Assembly (NCBI GenBank): GCA_031273825.1
Contig: JAISRB010000064.1
Coordinates: 1 to 34,125 of the forward strand
Direction of reading: 5' to 3'
Source of the DNA: Clostridiales bacterium
GTDB lineage: Bacteria > Bacillota > Clostridia > Christensenellales > JAISNN01
Length of the DNA stretch: 34,125 bases
The translations under genes and the position numbers were made by a program. The notes below the pieces were generated by a model. That model searched no databases. It was not told the origin of the DNA and saw only the letters and a program-made list of their open reading frames with translations. Position 1 is the stretch's first letter; every line of letters starts with the position of its first letter. Below are positions 24,475-32,288 of this stretch, piece after piece.

Positions 24475-25116
24475 ATGAAAGGTCAAAACGACGCAAAAAA
24501 AGTTTCGGAGGCGGTGATAAAGCGGCTTCCACGCTATTTGAGAGTCTTTAAGGACTTGATAAAACGCGGAGTTATGAATATTTCTTCTCAAAAAATAGCC
24601 GAAAGCATGGGCGTCACCGCGTCGCAGGTCAGGCAGGACTTTTGCAGCTTCGGCGGCTTCGGACAGCAGGGCTACGGCTATGACGTAAAAAAAATGACCG
24701 ACGAGCTGTCGCAAATCTTAGGGCTTGACAAAAGCTATAATATGGTCATATTCGGGGCGGGCAACATAGGGCGCGCGCTCGCCAACTACCGCGCCTTTTT
24801 TGACGAGGGCTTTGTCGTTAAGGCCATGTTTGATATCGCGCCGCAGGGCGGGGAAATAAACGGAATCCCCGTTTTGCATACCGACTGCTTCGCCGAATTT
24901 GCAAGCCGCAACGCGGTGGACATAGCCGTCATAACCACCCCTAAGGACAAGGCGGAAAAAATAGCCGAGCTTGTGACCGCCGCCGGAATAAAAAACATCT
25001 GGAATTTTGCCCCCGTCGAGCTAAAGGGCGCGGAGGGCGTAATAATCGAAAATATCAGTATGAGCGACAGCCTGTACGTTTTGAGCTACAAGCTGAACAA
25101 CCGCGTCAAGGAATAG
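24475..25116 (+). CDS. rex: Redox-sensing transcriptional repressor Rex
   Basis: Rex binds NAD(H) and releases DNA when the NADH/NAD ratio rises, derepressing fermentation genes. The 213-residue protein has an N-terminal winged helix (KRLPRYLRVFKDLIKRG, SSQKIAESMGVTASQVRQD, FGGFGQQGYGYDV) and a Rossmann domain (MVIFGAGNIGRALANY, then AMFDIAPQGG). A C-terminal swap helix is near residues 190-213. Length and motifs are complete. The ribosome site is GGGGAA. I saw no Rex operator (TTGTGA-type palindrome) in the window by eye, so its targets lie elsewhere. The next gene follows 7 nt after its stop. Confidence 0.95.
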   Translation: MKGQNDAKKVSEAVIKRLPRYLRVFKDLIKRGVMNISSQKIAESMGVTASQVRQDFCSFGGFGQQGYGYDVKKMTDELSQILGLDKSYNMVIFGAGNIGRALANYRAFFDEGFVVKAMFDIAPQGGEINGIPVLHTDCFAEFASRNAVDIAVITTPKDKAEKIAELVTAAGIKNIWNFAPVELKGAEGVIIENISMSDSLYVLSYKLNNRVKE

Positions 25117-25123
25117 GAAGGTA

Positions 25124-26353
25124 ATGGTTAAAAAATTTAAAATCACCGCAAAAAACGCTTCTTTTATCGCCGTCATGACGGCGTTAATGGCGGTCTTTAT
25201 GTTAATCGCGCCGATATCGCCCATGGTGGCATACGTCGGCTCGGCGATAGTTCCGTTGATAATAATAGCCGTCTCCGCGTCCGCGGAGGGGCTTTTTGCC
25301 GGCGTTGTCATGGGCGCGGTATTTGGTATAATAAGCTTTGCGGGCAGTTTTTTTGTGCCGTCGCTTATGGCCGAATGCTTTCACAATCCGCTGATATCGG
25401 TGTTGCCGCGCGTATTCATCGGCGCGGTCGTCTATTATGCCGGCTTATGGCTTGATAAGGCCGTCAAAAGCAAGAGCAAAAAAGCCGGGTTTGTCAAGAA
25501 TGGTCTGGCCGCCGCCGCCGGCGCGGCGTTTAACACCGCCGCAGTCATGGGGCTTGTCGCGCTGTTTTTCGGCGGAAAAACCGTCGGCTCGGGCGGCGAA
25601 ACCGCGCTTGTCAACGCAAAACTGATTTTGGGCATAGTGGCGGCGAACGGCGGCATGGAATTTTTGGGCGCGTTTATTCTGACGCCGCCGATAGTTTCCG
25701 CGGTTAAAAAAATCAACGGAGCGTCCGCGCTCAAAAAGAGCCGCGAAAACCGCGGTATAGAACCGCCGCCGCCCGACGCTATAAGGGCGCAAAAAGCCGC
25801 GCTAAGAGCCGCGATAAAGCAAAAAGCCGCGGACTTTGCGGCTTCCGGGGCAAAGCCCGCCGCAGACGGACAAATATTCGACGGATTTTTTGAATACGAG
25901 GACGTAAAAACGGCAAGAAATATAATGATATACAAATCTTTTGACAACGAACCCGATACCGGGGCGATAATCGCGGAGCTGTTTGAACGCGGCAAAAACG
26001 TATATTTGCCCGTCTTGCGCGGCGGCGGCATAATAGCCGTACCCGTCGGAAAGGACTCGGTTTACGTCAAAAATCAATACGCGATAGACGAGCCGGTTTT
26101 TGACGAAAACGACGCGCAAGCCGAGGCGCAGGCGCGGTATAGAGCCGCCTTCGACATAGTTGTCGTTCCACTCGTCGCCTTTGACGGCGGCATGAACAGA
26201 TTGGGCAGGGGCAAGGGCTGTTACGACGCGTTTTTGAAGCTGTTGCCGCCGGATACAAAAAAAATCGCGCTCGCATATTCCTTTCAGAGGGTTGCAAAAA
26301 TCCCGACGGAGAAATTTGACGTAAGGATAGACGGGGTCATAGTCGCGGCATGA
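25124..26353 (+). CDS. ECF transporter S component fused to 5-formyltetrahydrofolate cyclo-ligase
   Basis: A single 409-residue ORF holds two proteins. Residues 1-~195 form about six hydrophobic helices with the ECF S-component pattern (AVMTALMAVF at the start, then HNPLISVLPRVFIGAVVYY), which would bind a vitamin and pair with the ECF A/A'/T module. Residues ~215-409 are a full 5-formyl-THF cyclo-ligase: a basic start (IRAQKAALRAAIKQKA), VYLPVLRGGGIIA, IVVVPLVAFD and MNRLGRGKGCYDAFL (ATP loop). It converts 5-formyl-THF to 5,10-methenyl-THF with ATP. The linker (EPPPPDAIRA) is Pro-rich and no separate start codon with a ribosome site is seen. The fusion predicts folate, perhaps 5-formyl-THF, as cargo. 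ECF substrate identity is inference. The ribosome site is GGAAGGT; it overlaps rsmD by 4 nt. Confidence 0.85.
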   Translation: MVKKFKITAKNASFIAVMTALMAVFMLIAPISPMVAYVGSAIVPLIIIAVSASAEGLFAGVVMGAVFGIISFAGSFFVPSLMAECFHNPLISVLPRVFIGAVVYYAGLWLDKAVKSKSKKAGFVKNGLAAAAGAAFNTAAVMGLVALFFGGKTVGSGGETALVNAKLILGIVAANGGMEFLGAFILTPPIVSAVKKINGASALKKSRENRGIEPPPPDAIRAQKAALRAAIKQKAADFAASGAKPAADGQIFDGFFEYEDVKTARNIMIYKSFDNEPDTGAIIAELFERGKNVYLPVLRGGGIIAVPVGKDSVYVKNQYAIDEPVFDENDAQAEAQARYRAAFDIVVVPLVAFDGGMNRLGRGKGCYDAFLKLLPPDTKKIALAYSFQRVAKIPTEKFDVRIDGVIVAA

Positions 26354-26952
26354 GGGTGATAAGCGGAAGCTACGGAGGAAGAAATTTGTTTCTTCCCGAT
26401 ACAAAGGCCGTCAGGCCGACGGGCGGCAGAGCCAAGGAGGCTCTCTTTAGCATATTAGGCGCGGACGTTATGGGAGCGTCGGTTTTAGACCTCTTTTCAG
26501 GGAGCGGCGCGCTCGGAATCGAGGCGTTGAGCAGAGGCGCAAAAAGAGTGGTTTTTGCCGACATAGAGCCGCGCTATATCAAAAAAAATCTCGCCCTTAT
26601 AGGCGAGGAATACGACAAGACGGTTTATTGCGGAGGCGGAGCAAAGAGGAGCGTCGTCATCGGCGGAGCTTACGAGGGGACGCTGTCCCTGCTCGCAAGG
26701 GCGGGCGAGGCGTTTGACATAATATTTTTAGACCCTCCTTATAACGGCGAGCTGGGAGAGTCGGCTATAGCCGGTCTTATAAACGGCGGACTTGTCGCGG
26801 ACGGGGGAAAAATAATATTTGAGCATTCGCGCGATAAAGAGTTGAAAAAATTGCCGGATTGTGCTATCATATATGACGAGAGGCGATACGGAATACAGGC
26901 GTTGTCTTTTATCGCCGTCAAAAAGCAGAGAGACTTTGAGGTGACATTATGA
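26350..26952 (+). CDS. rsmD: 16S rRNA guanine(966)-N2 methyltransferase
   Basis: RsmD methylates G966 of 16S rRNA on the assembling 30S subunit with S-adenosylmethionine. The 200-residue protein has MRVISGSYGGRNL and RPTGGRAKEALFSILG (RNA side). VLDLFSGSGALGIEALSRGA (SAM-binding motif I) and FDIIFLDPPYNGEL (catalytic DPPY) follow. Length is normal. It is joined ATGA to the fused transporter gene and to coaD, the common rsmD-coaD pair of Bacillota. Confidence 0.95.
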   Translation: MRVISGSYGGRNLFLPDTKAVRPTGGRAKEALFSILGADVMGASVLDLFSGSGALGIEALSRGAKRVVFADIEPRYIKKNLALIGEEYDKTVYCGGGAKRSVVIGGAYEGTLSLLARAGEAFDIIFLDPPYNGELGESAIAGLINGGLVADGGKIIFEHSRDKELKKLPDCAIIYDERRYGIQALSFIAVKKQRDFEVTL

Positions 26953-27461
26953 AAACCGCTATGCTGACCGGCAGCTTTGACCCCGTGACAAACGGACACG
27001 TCGAGCTGATAATCAGGGCGCGCAAGATTTTTGACAAGGTCTACGCCGCGATTTTGATAAACCCCGACAAGCTATACCTCCTGACGCTAAAAGAGCGGCT
27101 TGAGCTTTTGCGCTCCGTCATTTGCGGCATAGACGGAGTCGAGGCCGTAGCGTCCGAGGGCACGGCCGCCGCGCTTGCGAGGGCTTGCGGCGTCGATTGC
27201 TTTGTCAGAGGCGTGAGAAACGCCGACGATTATGAATACGAGCGCGTAATGGCGGCTTATAACTATAACGATTGCGGCTTAGATACGGTTTTGTTCGACG
27301 CGGGCGACAGCTATTCGGCGATATCGTCGGCTATGGTAAAAAAACTCGTCAAAGAGGGCAAGTCGATAGAAAACTTCGTTCCGTCGCAGATAAGAGAAAA
27401 ATTTGAAAGGCTTGCCGCCCGGATAAATATCAAAAGCAACAATACCGAAACTAATAGCTAA
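26949..27461 (+). CDS. coaD: Phosphopantetheine adenylyltransferase
   Basis: CoaD adenylates 4'-phosphopantetheine to dephospho-CoA, the penultimate step of CoA synthesis. The 170-residue protein has TGSFDPVTNGHVELI with the T/HxGH nucleotidyltransferase motif, VRGVRNADDYEYERVMA in the middle, and AISSAMVKKLVKEGKSIENFVPSQI at the end, as in the family. The GAGGTGA site lies within the rsmD end. Its length is a little above the usual 160. Confidence 0.95.
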   Translation: MKTAMLTGSFDPVTNGHVELIIRARKIFDKVYAAILINPDKLYLLTLKERLELLRSVICGIDGVEAVASEGTAAALARACGVDCFVRGVRNADDYEYERVMAAYNYNDCGLDTVLFDAGDSYSAISSAMVKKLVKEGKSIENFVPSQIREKFERLAARINIKSNNTETNS

Positions 27462-27497
27462 GGCATAACAAACGCTAAATAAGGAGATCTAACAAAA

Positions 27498-27986
27498 ATG
27501 GATAAATTAGAATCGCTACTGCTCGAAATCGAGGACGAGATAACAAAGGGCAAGAAATTTTTCGGCTCGACGCTAATCAACGACAAAAACCGTATTCTTT
27601 CGCTTTTGGATTCGGTGAGAAAGGAAATCCCCGAGGTGATAAGAGAGGCCGAGGCGACGCTAAAAAACAAAAACAGCATACTTCAGGATGCCATAGAGCT
27701 GTCTATGAGGCGCACGCAGCAGGCGCAGGAGGAGGCCGACTACATGGTCAGCACCTCGGCAATCAACATGAAAGCCAAAGAGGAGGCCGTCAGAATCATC
27801 GAATCGGCCGACAAACGCGCCTACGAAATCGAAATGTTTTCTAAGCAGCGCATAGACGAGTTGCTTTCGTCCGTCGAGCAGGTCTTAAAGAGCCATCTCG
27901 ACCTTGTCCGCAACAACAGAGAGGAGCTGTCGGGAGAATTGCTCAAACGCTACGTTCCCGCAAAGATAGAGATAACGGAGGAATAA
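27498..27986 (+). CDS. Coiled-coil protein of the rsmD-coaD cluster
   Basis: The 162-residue protein is almost wholly helical and charged. Heptad-like stretches lie at about residues 40-80 (VRKEIPEVIREAEATLKNKN) and 85-150 (AKEEAVRIIESADKRAYEIE). No signal peptide or membrane segment is present. It resembles the small DivIVA-like or ATPase-subunit-like coiled-coil proteins that often follow coaD in Clostridia. That resemblance is from memory; the function is unknown and could be structural in cell division or cell-envelope assembly. The ribosome site AAGGAGAT is strong and a 36-nt gap separates it from coaD. Confidence 0.7.
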   Translation: MDKLESLLLEIEDEITKGKKFFGSTLINDKNRILSLLDSVRKEIPEVIREAEATLKNKNSILQDAIELSMRRTQQAQEEADYMVSTSAINMKAKEEAVRIIESADKRAYEIEMFSKQRIDELLSSVEQVLKSHLDLVRNNREELSGELLKRYVPAKIEITEE

Positions 27987-27992
27987 CGACCG

Positions 27993-28619
27993 GTGGGGAA
28001 CGTTTTTGTTTTGCTGGCGCTTGCCGTCGGTCTGTCGGCGGACGCTTTTGCCGTGTCGGTCGGCAAGGGGCTTAGCGCAAAACGCGCGGATACAAGGGCG
28101 TTTGTCTTTCCTGCCGCCGTATTCGGCGTTTTGCAGGGGGTTATGTCTCTCATAGGATATTTTGCCGGCGCGGCCTTTTTGAGCTACATAGAAGCCTACC
28201 TCGGGATAATTTCGTTTGCCATATTGCTTGCGATAGGGCTAAAGATGCTTATAGGGGGCGCGGCCGCGCTTAGAAGCGGCGCAAAACGTGACCACGACGC
28301 GGAAAAATCAACCGAAAAGCAGATAACCCGCGCCATAGACGAATTAAACAAAGCCGACGCGGCGTTTTCAGCTAAGGAGGTCATACCGCAGGGCGTGGCG
28401 ACGAGCATAGACGCCTTGGCGGTCGGAGTGTCTCTCTTAAATTTTCCCGTTCCGATTTTTGTCGCCGCGCCGGTCATCGCCGCGGTAACCTTTGCCGTTT
28501 GCCTTATCGGCGTGTTTTTTGGCTTTAAGGCGGGCAAGGCGTTAAAGGCAAAAAACGGCGTCGCCGAAATTATCGGCGGAGCTATGCTGATAGCCGTGGG
28601 AATCGGACTGCTGTTTTAG
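27993..28619 (+). CDS. mntP: Manganese efflux pump MntP
   Basis: MntP exports Mn(II) across the cytoplasmic membrane. The 208-residue protein has about six membrane helices in two related halves. The first contains LALAVGLSADAFAVSVGKG and the second GVATSIDALAVGVSLL, both with the conserved Asp used for metal transport. A hydrophilic loop (about residues 92-125, rich in Arg, Asp and Lys) separates the halves. The GTG start at 27993 is 6 nt after the preceding gene; no manganese riboswitch fits in that gap, so control would come from the operon. Confidence 0.9.
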   Translation: MGNVFVLLALAVGLSADAFAVSVGKGLSAKRADTRAFVFPAAVFGVLQGVMSLIGYFAGAAFLSYIEAYLGIISFAILLAIGLKMLIGGAAALRSGAKRDHDAEKSTEKQITRAIDELNKADAAFSAKEVIPQGVATSIDALAVGVSLLNFPVPIFVAAPVIAAVTFAVCLIGVFFGFKAGKALKAKNGVAEIIGGAMLIAVGIGLLF

Positions 28620-28630
28620 AATCGATAAAA

Positions 28631-28706
28631 ACAAAAAAGCCGTTCTAAAAGAGAGATAAAAAACAAAGACAAAAAAGCTGTTTTAGATAAAGATAAAAAT
28701 AAAAAC
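28631..28706. repeat. Imperfect 38-nt tandem duplication before lysA
   Basis: ACAAAAAAGCCGTTCTA (28631-28647) recurs as ACAAAAAAGCTGTTTTA (28669-28685), and both are followed by an A-rich stretch ending ATAAAAA. It fills most of the A-rich leader between mntP and the lysA start codon. It may be a slipped-strand duplication with no function. Confidence 0.45.
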
Positions 28707-28732
28707 AAAACAACGGGAGAAAAATTGTCGTC

Positions 28733-29989
28733 ATGAAAAAACCTATTTTGACCTTAGAGCAGGCGAGGGATATTTCAAAAATATATCCTACGCCGTTTTA
28801 TATTTATGATGAAAAAGCCATTCGCGCCAACATTCGCGAATATCTCGACGCGTGGTCGTGGAACAAGGGCTTCAAGGAATATTTTGCAGTCAAGGCCAAC
28901 CCGAACCCCGTCCTGCTAAAAATTTTGCGCGAGGAGGGCTGCGGCGTCGATTGCTCGTCTTATACCGAATTGCTGTTGTCCGACGCTTTGGGCTTCAAAA
29001 ACGGCGAAATTTTCTTTTCGTCAAACAACACGCCGGCCTCCGAATTCGTCTTTGCCAAACGGCTCGGCGCGAGAATAAATCTCGACGACTTTACGCATAT
29101 CGACTTTTTGAACGATTGCGCGGGAATCCCTAAGGAGATTTGCCTGCGGTTTAACCCCGGCAACAACTTCAAAATCAGCACGGCGATAATGGACAACCCC
29201 GAGGACGCGAAATACGGCCTGACCTTTGAGCAGCTTATAGAGGGTTTTAAGCTGTTAAAGCGCAAGGGCGCGGAACGCTTCGGAATCCATTCGTTTCTCG
29301 CGAGCAACTGTCTTGACGAAAACTATTATCCGTCGCTGGCGCGACTGCTCTTTAAGGTCGCCGTCGAGCTAAAAGAGAGCTTTGACATAGAAATCTCGTT
29401 TTTTAACCTGTCCGGAGGAATAGGAATTCCTTACCGCCCGTCAGACAAAAGGGTCGACGTATATAAGGTTGCCTCAAACGTAAAAAAAGCCTATGAGGAA
29501 ATCTTAGTCCCTGCGGGGCTTGGCGGCGTGTCGCTTTGCACGGAGCTTGGCCGCTACGTAGCCGGCCCTTACGGTCAGCTTGTCACGACGGCGGTTCACA
29601 AAAAGGATATATACAAAAGCTATATCGGGGTCGACGCTTGCGCCGTCAACCTCATGCGTCCGGCTATGTACCGCGCCTATCACCACATAACGGTTCTCGG
29701 CAAGGAGGACGCGCCGGCAACAAGGCTCTATGACGTAGTCGGCTCTCTTTGCGAAAACAACGACAAATTTGCCATAGACAGAATGCTGCCTGAAATCTCG
29801 ACGGGAGACATATTGACAATTCACGACGCCGGCGCGCACGGCTACGCCATGGGCTACAACTACAACGGAAAGCTAAAATGCGCCGAATTGCTCTTGAAAG
29901 AGGACGGCTCCGTCGAGCTTATAAGACGCAGAGAAACGCCCGCGGACTATTTTGCGACCGTCGATTTTTTGAAGATTTTTAATGAATAG
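28733..29989 (+). CDS. lysA: Diaminopimelate decarboxylase
   Basis: LysA decarboxylates meso-diaminopimelate to lysine, using PLP. The 418-residue fold type III enzyme has TPFYIYDEKAIRAN, then YFAVKANPNP with PLP Lys54, GCGVDCSSYTELLL, LRFNPG and SFFNLSGGIGIPYRP (phosphate loop). LCTELGRYVAGP, VGSLCENNDKFA (catalytic Cys) and HDAGAHGYAMGYNYNG close the sequence. Carboxynorspermidine decarboxylase is a related alternative, but the motifs fit LysA. The GGGAGAA site is about 12 nt before the ATG. Confidence 0.88.
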   Translation: MKKPILTLEQARDISKIYPTPFYIYDEKAIRANIREYLDAWSWNKGFKEYFAVKANPNPVLLKILREEGCGVDCSSYTELLLSDALGFKNGEIFFSSNNTPASEFVFAKRLGARINLDDFTHIDFLNDCAGIPKEICLRFNPGNNFKISTAIMDNPEDAKYGLTFEQLIEGFKLLKRKGAERFGIHSFLASNCLDENYYPSLARLLFKVAVELKESFDIEISFFNLSGGIGIPYRPSDKRVDVYKVASNVKKAYEEILVPAGLGGVSLCTELGRYVAGPYGQLVTTAVHKKDIYKSYIGVDACAVNLMRPAMYRAYHHITVLGKEDAPATRLYDVVGSLCENNDKFAIDRMLPEISTGDILTIHDAGAHGYAMGYNYNGKLKCAELLLKEDGSVELIRRRETPADYFATVDFLKIFNE

Positions 29990-30050
29990 GAATTAGGGGG
30001 CGGTCGCGGTTTTTAGCGAGCGGTGTTTGGTGATCGGCGGTCAACGGCGG

Positions 30051-30078
30051 TTGTCAATCAATAACATGATAATATAAC
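30051..30078 (+). promoter_or_regulatory. Possible promoter of the InlB-repeat gene
   Basis: TTGTCA (30051-30056) and TATAAC (30073-30078) are separated by 16 bases. They sit directly after the repeat words 30013-30051 that also occur near the GH30 gene. The gene starts at 30187 after GGAGGAGAAG, leaving an unusually long leader (~100 nt). Confidence 0.42.
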
Positions 30079-30186
30079 GGAATTGGGGCGGACGACAATT
30101 AGCCGGCCGAAAACAACGGTATAGCGCGAAACAAATCATGGCGAACAAAACAAATAAAGAAAATATAAAAGCGGAGGAGAAGTAGC

Positions 30187-31007
30187 ATGTTTAAAGACAA
30201 GCTAACGCAAATCATTAAGGCAATAGCCGGCATAACAGTGAAAATCAAGGCGGCTATAATCGCCAAGCCCGCTATCTTTATAGTGATGGCCGTGGTGGCA
30301 ATCGTGACGCCGATAACCCTTATATTAGCGTTGTCGAATGATAATGACGGCGATGAACAGCTATATTATACAGTAACGTTCGATGTAAACGGAGGGAACG
30401 GAATATATCAAAATCAAAGCATAACGATTGAGGAAAGAGTTATTGACCCTAGAATACCAACGCGCGAAAATTATGCGTTTGTCGGTTGGTACACTCGGGC
30501 AAACGGGGGTGAGCTTTGGGATTTTGAAAACGATATTGTAACGGGCAATATTATATTATACGCTCGGTGGTCGGCGATACATTATACCGTAACGTTTGAT
30601 TCAAACGGAGGGAATGGAACATATCAAGATCAAAGCGTAACGATTGAGGAAAGGGTGATTGACCCGGGAACGTTGACATGTAATAATTATGCGTTTATCG
30701 GTTGGTATACCCAGGCAAATGGGGGGGGGAACTTTGGGATTTTGAAAACGATATAGTAACGGAGGAGATCACTCTTTATGCGCGTTGGATAGAGGGCACC
30801 GCCGGATTAGCGTATACAGCGGTAGACGGAGGGTATTCCGTGAGCATGAAAAGCTCAATTGCGCCAGAGATAGTGATACCGAGTACATATAACGAAAAGA
30901 GCGTTGTAGCGATAGGGGATAATGGTTTTTATGGCAAAAGAAATATTACGTCGATACTAATACCAAATAGCGTGACGAGCATAGGAATAACAAGGGCATA
31001 TCGATAA
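30187..31007 (+). pseudogene. InlB-repeat/BspA-like surface protein, split at a G9 tract
   Basis: An ATG at 30187 with a GGAGGAG site opens a 189-residue frame: one membrane segment (about residues 25-50), then two InlB B-repeat (Flg_new) units (TVTFDVNGGNGIYQNQSITI ... FVGWYTRANGG ... NIILYARW; then a second copy). In the second unit, nine G residues (30721-30729) shift the frame and the ORF ends at 30756. The missing sequence (ELWDFENDIV, LYARW) continues in another frame through a single BspA-type leucine-rich repeat (IGDNGFYGKRNITSILIPNSV) to 31007. One extra G would give 273 residues. Proteins of this type display adhesin repeats. It may be a phase-variable gene, a decayed gene or a sequencing error. 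The LRR array is also very short, suggesting a 3' deletion. Confidence 0.7.
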
Positions 31008-31324
31008 AAAAATATAAAATAATTGTGTTAATAGGATAGTCGCAATAAACTATGAATTATAAAAGATTTTTTTGCTGCTTGTTGTATAACGGGCAGCTTT
31101 TTTATTGGAAACAATAGGAATAGCGCGGTTATCAAGCCCAAAAAGCGCAGGCAAAGAACAAATACGCAAGCGCAATGAGTAAGAACATATGAGTGGCGGG
31201 AGAATAAATTGACTGAAAAAATCTAAATAAAAAAGATAAAGTGAAATGCAAGAGAAAGGCAAAAAACAGGAAAACATATTTTGGAAAATCTCAAAAGGAT
31301 AAACTGAAACAAGTAAATAAACGG
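31008..31324. other. AT-rich gene-free region with a terminator
   Basis: I see no supported ORF; the minus-strand frame at 31050-31277 has no ribosome site and a low-complexity, aromatic-rich product. The one clear element is the terminator at 31074-31103. Confidence 0.5.
31074..31103 (+). terminator. Intrinsic terminator of the InlB-repeat gene
   Basis: GCTGCTTG (31074-31081) pairs with CGGGCAGC (31090-31097), 8 bp with two G-U pairs and an 8-nt loop, followed by six T residues (31098-31103). Confidence 0.72.
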
Positions 31325-31561
31325 TTATTTGGATAGTCTGACGGGATTATCCGTATAGCCGAATAGATAGTCTATGCTGACGTTGAAAAACTCCGAGATT
31401 TTAATCAGCGTATTGTAAGACGGTAAAAATGCTTTTTGATTGCTTTCATAATATTGGTACGAACGCAGGGTGACATTCAATATTTTTGCCATAGCGTTTT
31501 GAGACAATTTTTGTTTTTGTCTTAGTTCCTTTAATCGGGCTTTAAATATTTCTTTAAACAT
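31325..31561 (-). CDS. XRE-family helix-turn-helix regulator
   Basis: The 78-residue protein is a single HTH_XRE domain. RLKELRQKQKLSQNAMAKIL and LRSYQYYESNQKAFLPSYNTL form the helix-turn-helix, with the family ending FFNVSIDYLFGYTDNP. It is the only minus-strand gene in the window. The ATG at 31561 is preferred over upstream in-frame codons because the domain starts right there; a GGTGG lies ~10 nt upstream. Such regulators often accompany phage, ICE or toxin-antitoxin loci, and the surrounding AT-rich sequence with decayed ORFs fits a mobile-element remnant. An inverted repeat ~110 nt upstream (31673-31692) is a candidate operator. The target genes are unknown. Confidence 0.85.
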   Translation of the reverse strand: MFKEIFKARLKELRQKQKLSQNAMAKILNVTLRSYQYYESNQKAFLPSYNTLIKISEFFNVSIDYLFGYTDNPVRLSK

Positions 31562-31672
31562 TATAGATAACCACCGGGGTGTCTTTTTTTTATTGTATTG
31601 CTGTAATGTATTGGCGTTACTCTTATGTTTCATGTTAAAATAATAGCGAAAGAAAATTGCATATTCTTTGAG

Positions 31673-31692
31673 AAGTATCTTTTTTGATACTT
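31673..31692. promoter_or_regulatory. Inverted repeat AAGTATC-T6-GATACTT, candidate XRE operator
   Basis: AAGTATC (31673-31679) and GATACTT (31686-31692) are perfect 7-bp arms separated by six T residues. XRE-family regulators (for example HipB, TATCC-N8-GGATA) often bind TATC...GATA half-sites, and this lies upstream of the minus-strand regulator. Assignment to that protein is inference. Confidence 0.35.
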
Positions 31693-31803
31693 TAATAATA
31701 ACACAAAATTCGTTAGAAATAAAGATAAAAGCGTAAAAACATTTCAAAAACTTGTAAAACATACATAAGGATACGCTATGATAAAAGGAATAGAATTCGG
31801 ATT

Positions 31804-32025
31804 ATGGATAAAATCTATGATATTTACAAAGACGCATACACAACCCAAAGATAAATCAATTTGAAAAAAGATTTTGAATTCGCGCATAGCAAAAACGCGC
31901 GGACTATGAAAAGTAAGACGGAGCAATTTTGGGAAAAACTGCACGCTGCAAAAAGTAAATAGATCAGAAATTACCCGAACGAAATCAGTTTTGAAATAAG
32001 AACCGACACAACGGACAATCTATGA
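31804..32025 (+). pseudogene. Possible decayed small gene
   Basis: One frame starting at ATG 31804 encodes MDKIYDIYKDAYTTQR, then stop, then a charged helical stretch (about 35 residues, including KTEQFWEKLHAAKSK), then stop, then IRNYPNEISFEIRTDTTDNL, then stop. The segments stay in the same frame with protein-like composition, as expected of a small helical gene interrupted by two stop codons. No good ribosome site is seen. I do not recognise the family, and chance cannot be excluded. Confidence 0.3.
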
Positions 32026-32179
32026 GTCGAGACGGTTTGTTGTTGTACTTAAAGTTTAACGTTACAATATTATTGATAATGAAAACGGCTTAAGTCTTGT
32101 TTGAGTTCAAGGTTGAGCCGATGATGAGTATCGGGCTGAGTGATACAATACAATTTGGCAAATAATTATTTAAAACATA

Positions 32180-32208
32180 TTGACTTTTTATGGCAAATAG
32201 TTTACTAT
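32180..32208 (+). promoter_or_regulatory. Probable promoter of the GLUG surface gene
   Basis: TTGACT (32180-32185) and TACTAT (32203-32208) are separated by 17 bases. The start codon at 32289 is ~75 nt beyond the predicted start. Confidence 0.52.
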
Positions 32209-32288
32209 ATAAGTATGCTAAATAATTGGAATTGGCATTCTCATTGCGTAAGTGAAAAATGGTCGATTCAAAAACAAGGAATAAGGCT

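Larger units (their letters stand above)
31562..32179. other. AT-rich region with a decayed ORF, no intact gene
   Basis: No intact ORF is supported here. It contains the inverted repeat at 31673-31692 and the candidate decayed reading frame at 31804-32025. Base composition is lower in GC than the rest of the window, consistent with the accessory character of the 30-34 kb segment. Confidence 0.5.

Noticed and set aside
25435-26031. Minus-strand ORFs of up to 198 residues opposite the fused transporter gene
   Set aside because: These are shadow frames of a high-GC coding region; the + strand product has two recognisable domains.
7980-27990. Riboswitch candidates (for example a manganese element before mntP, or a folate/THF element before the fused transporter)
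   Set aside because: The intergenic gaps before mntP (6 nt) and the fusion gene (7 nt) are far too short for such an element.
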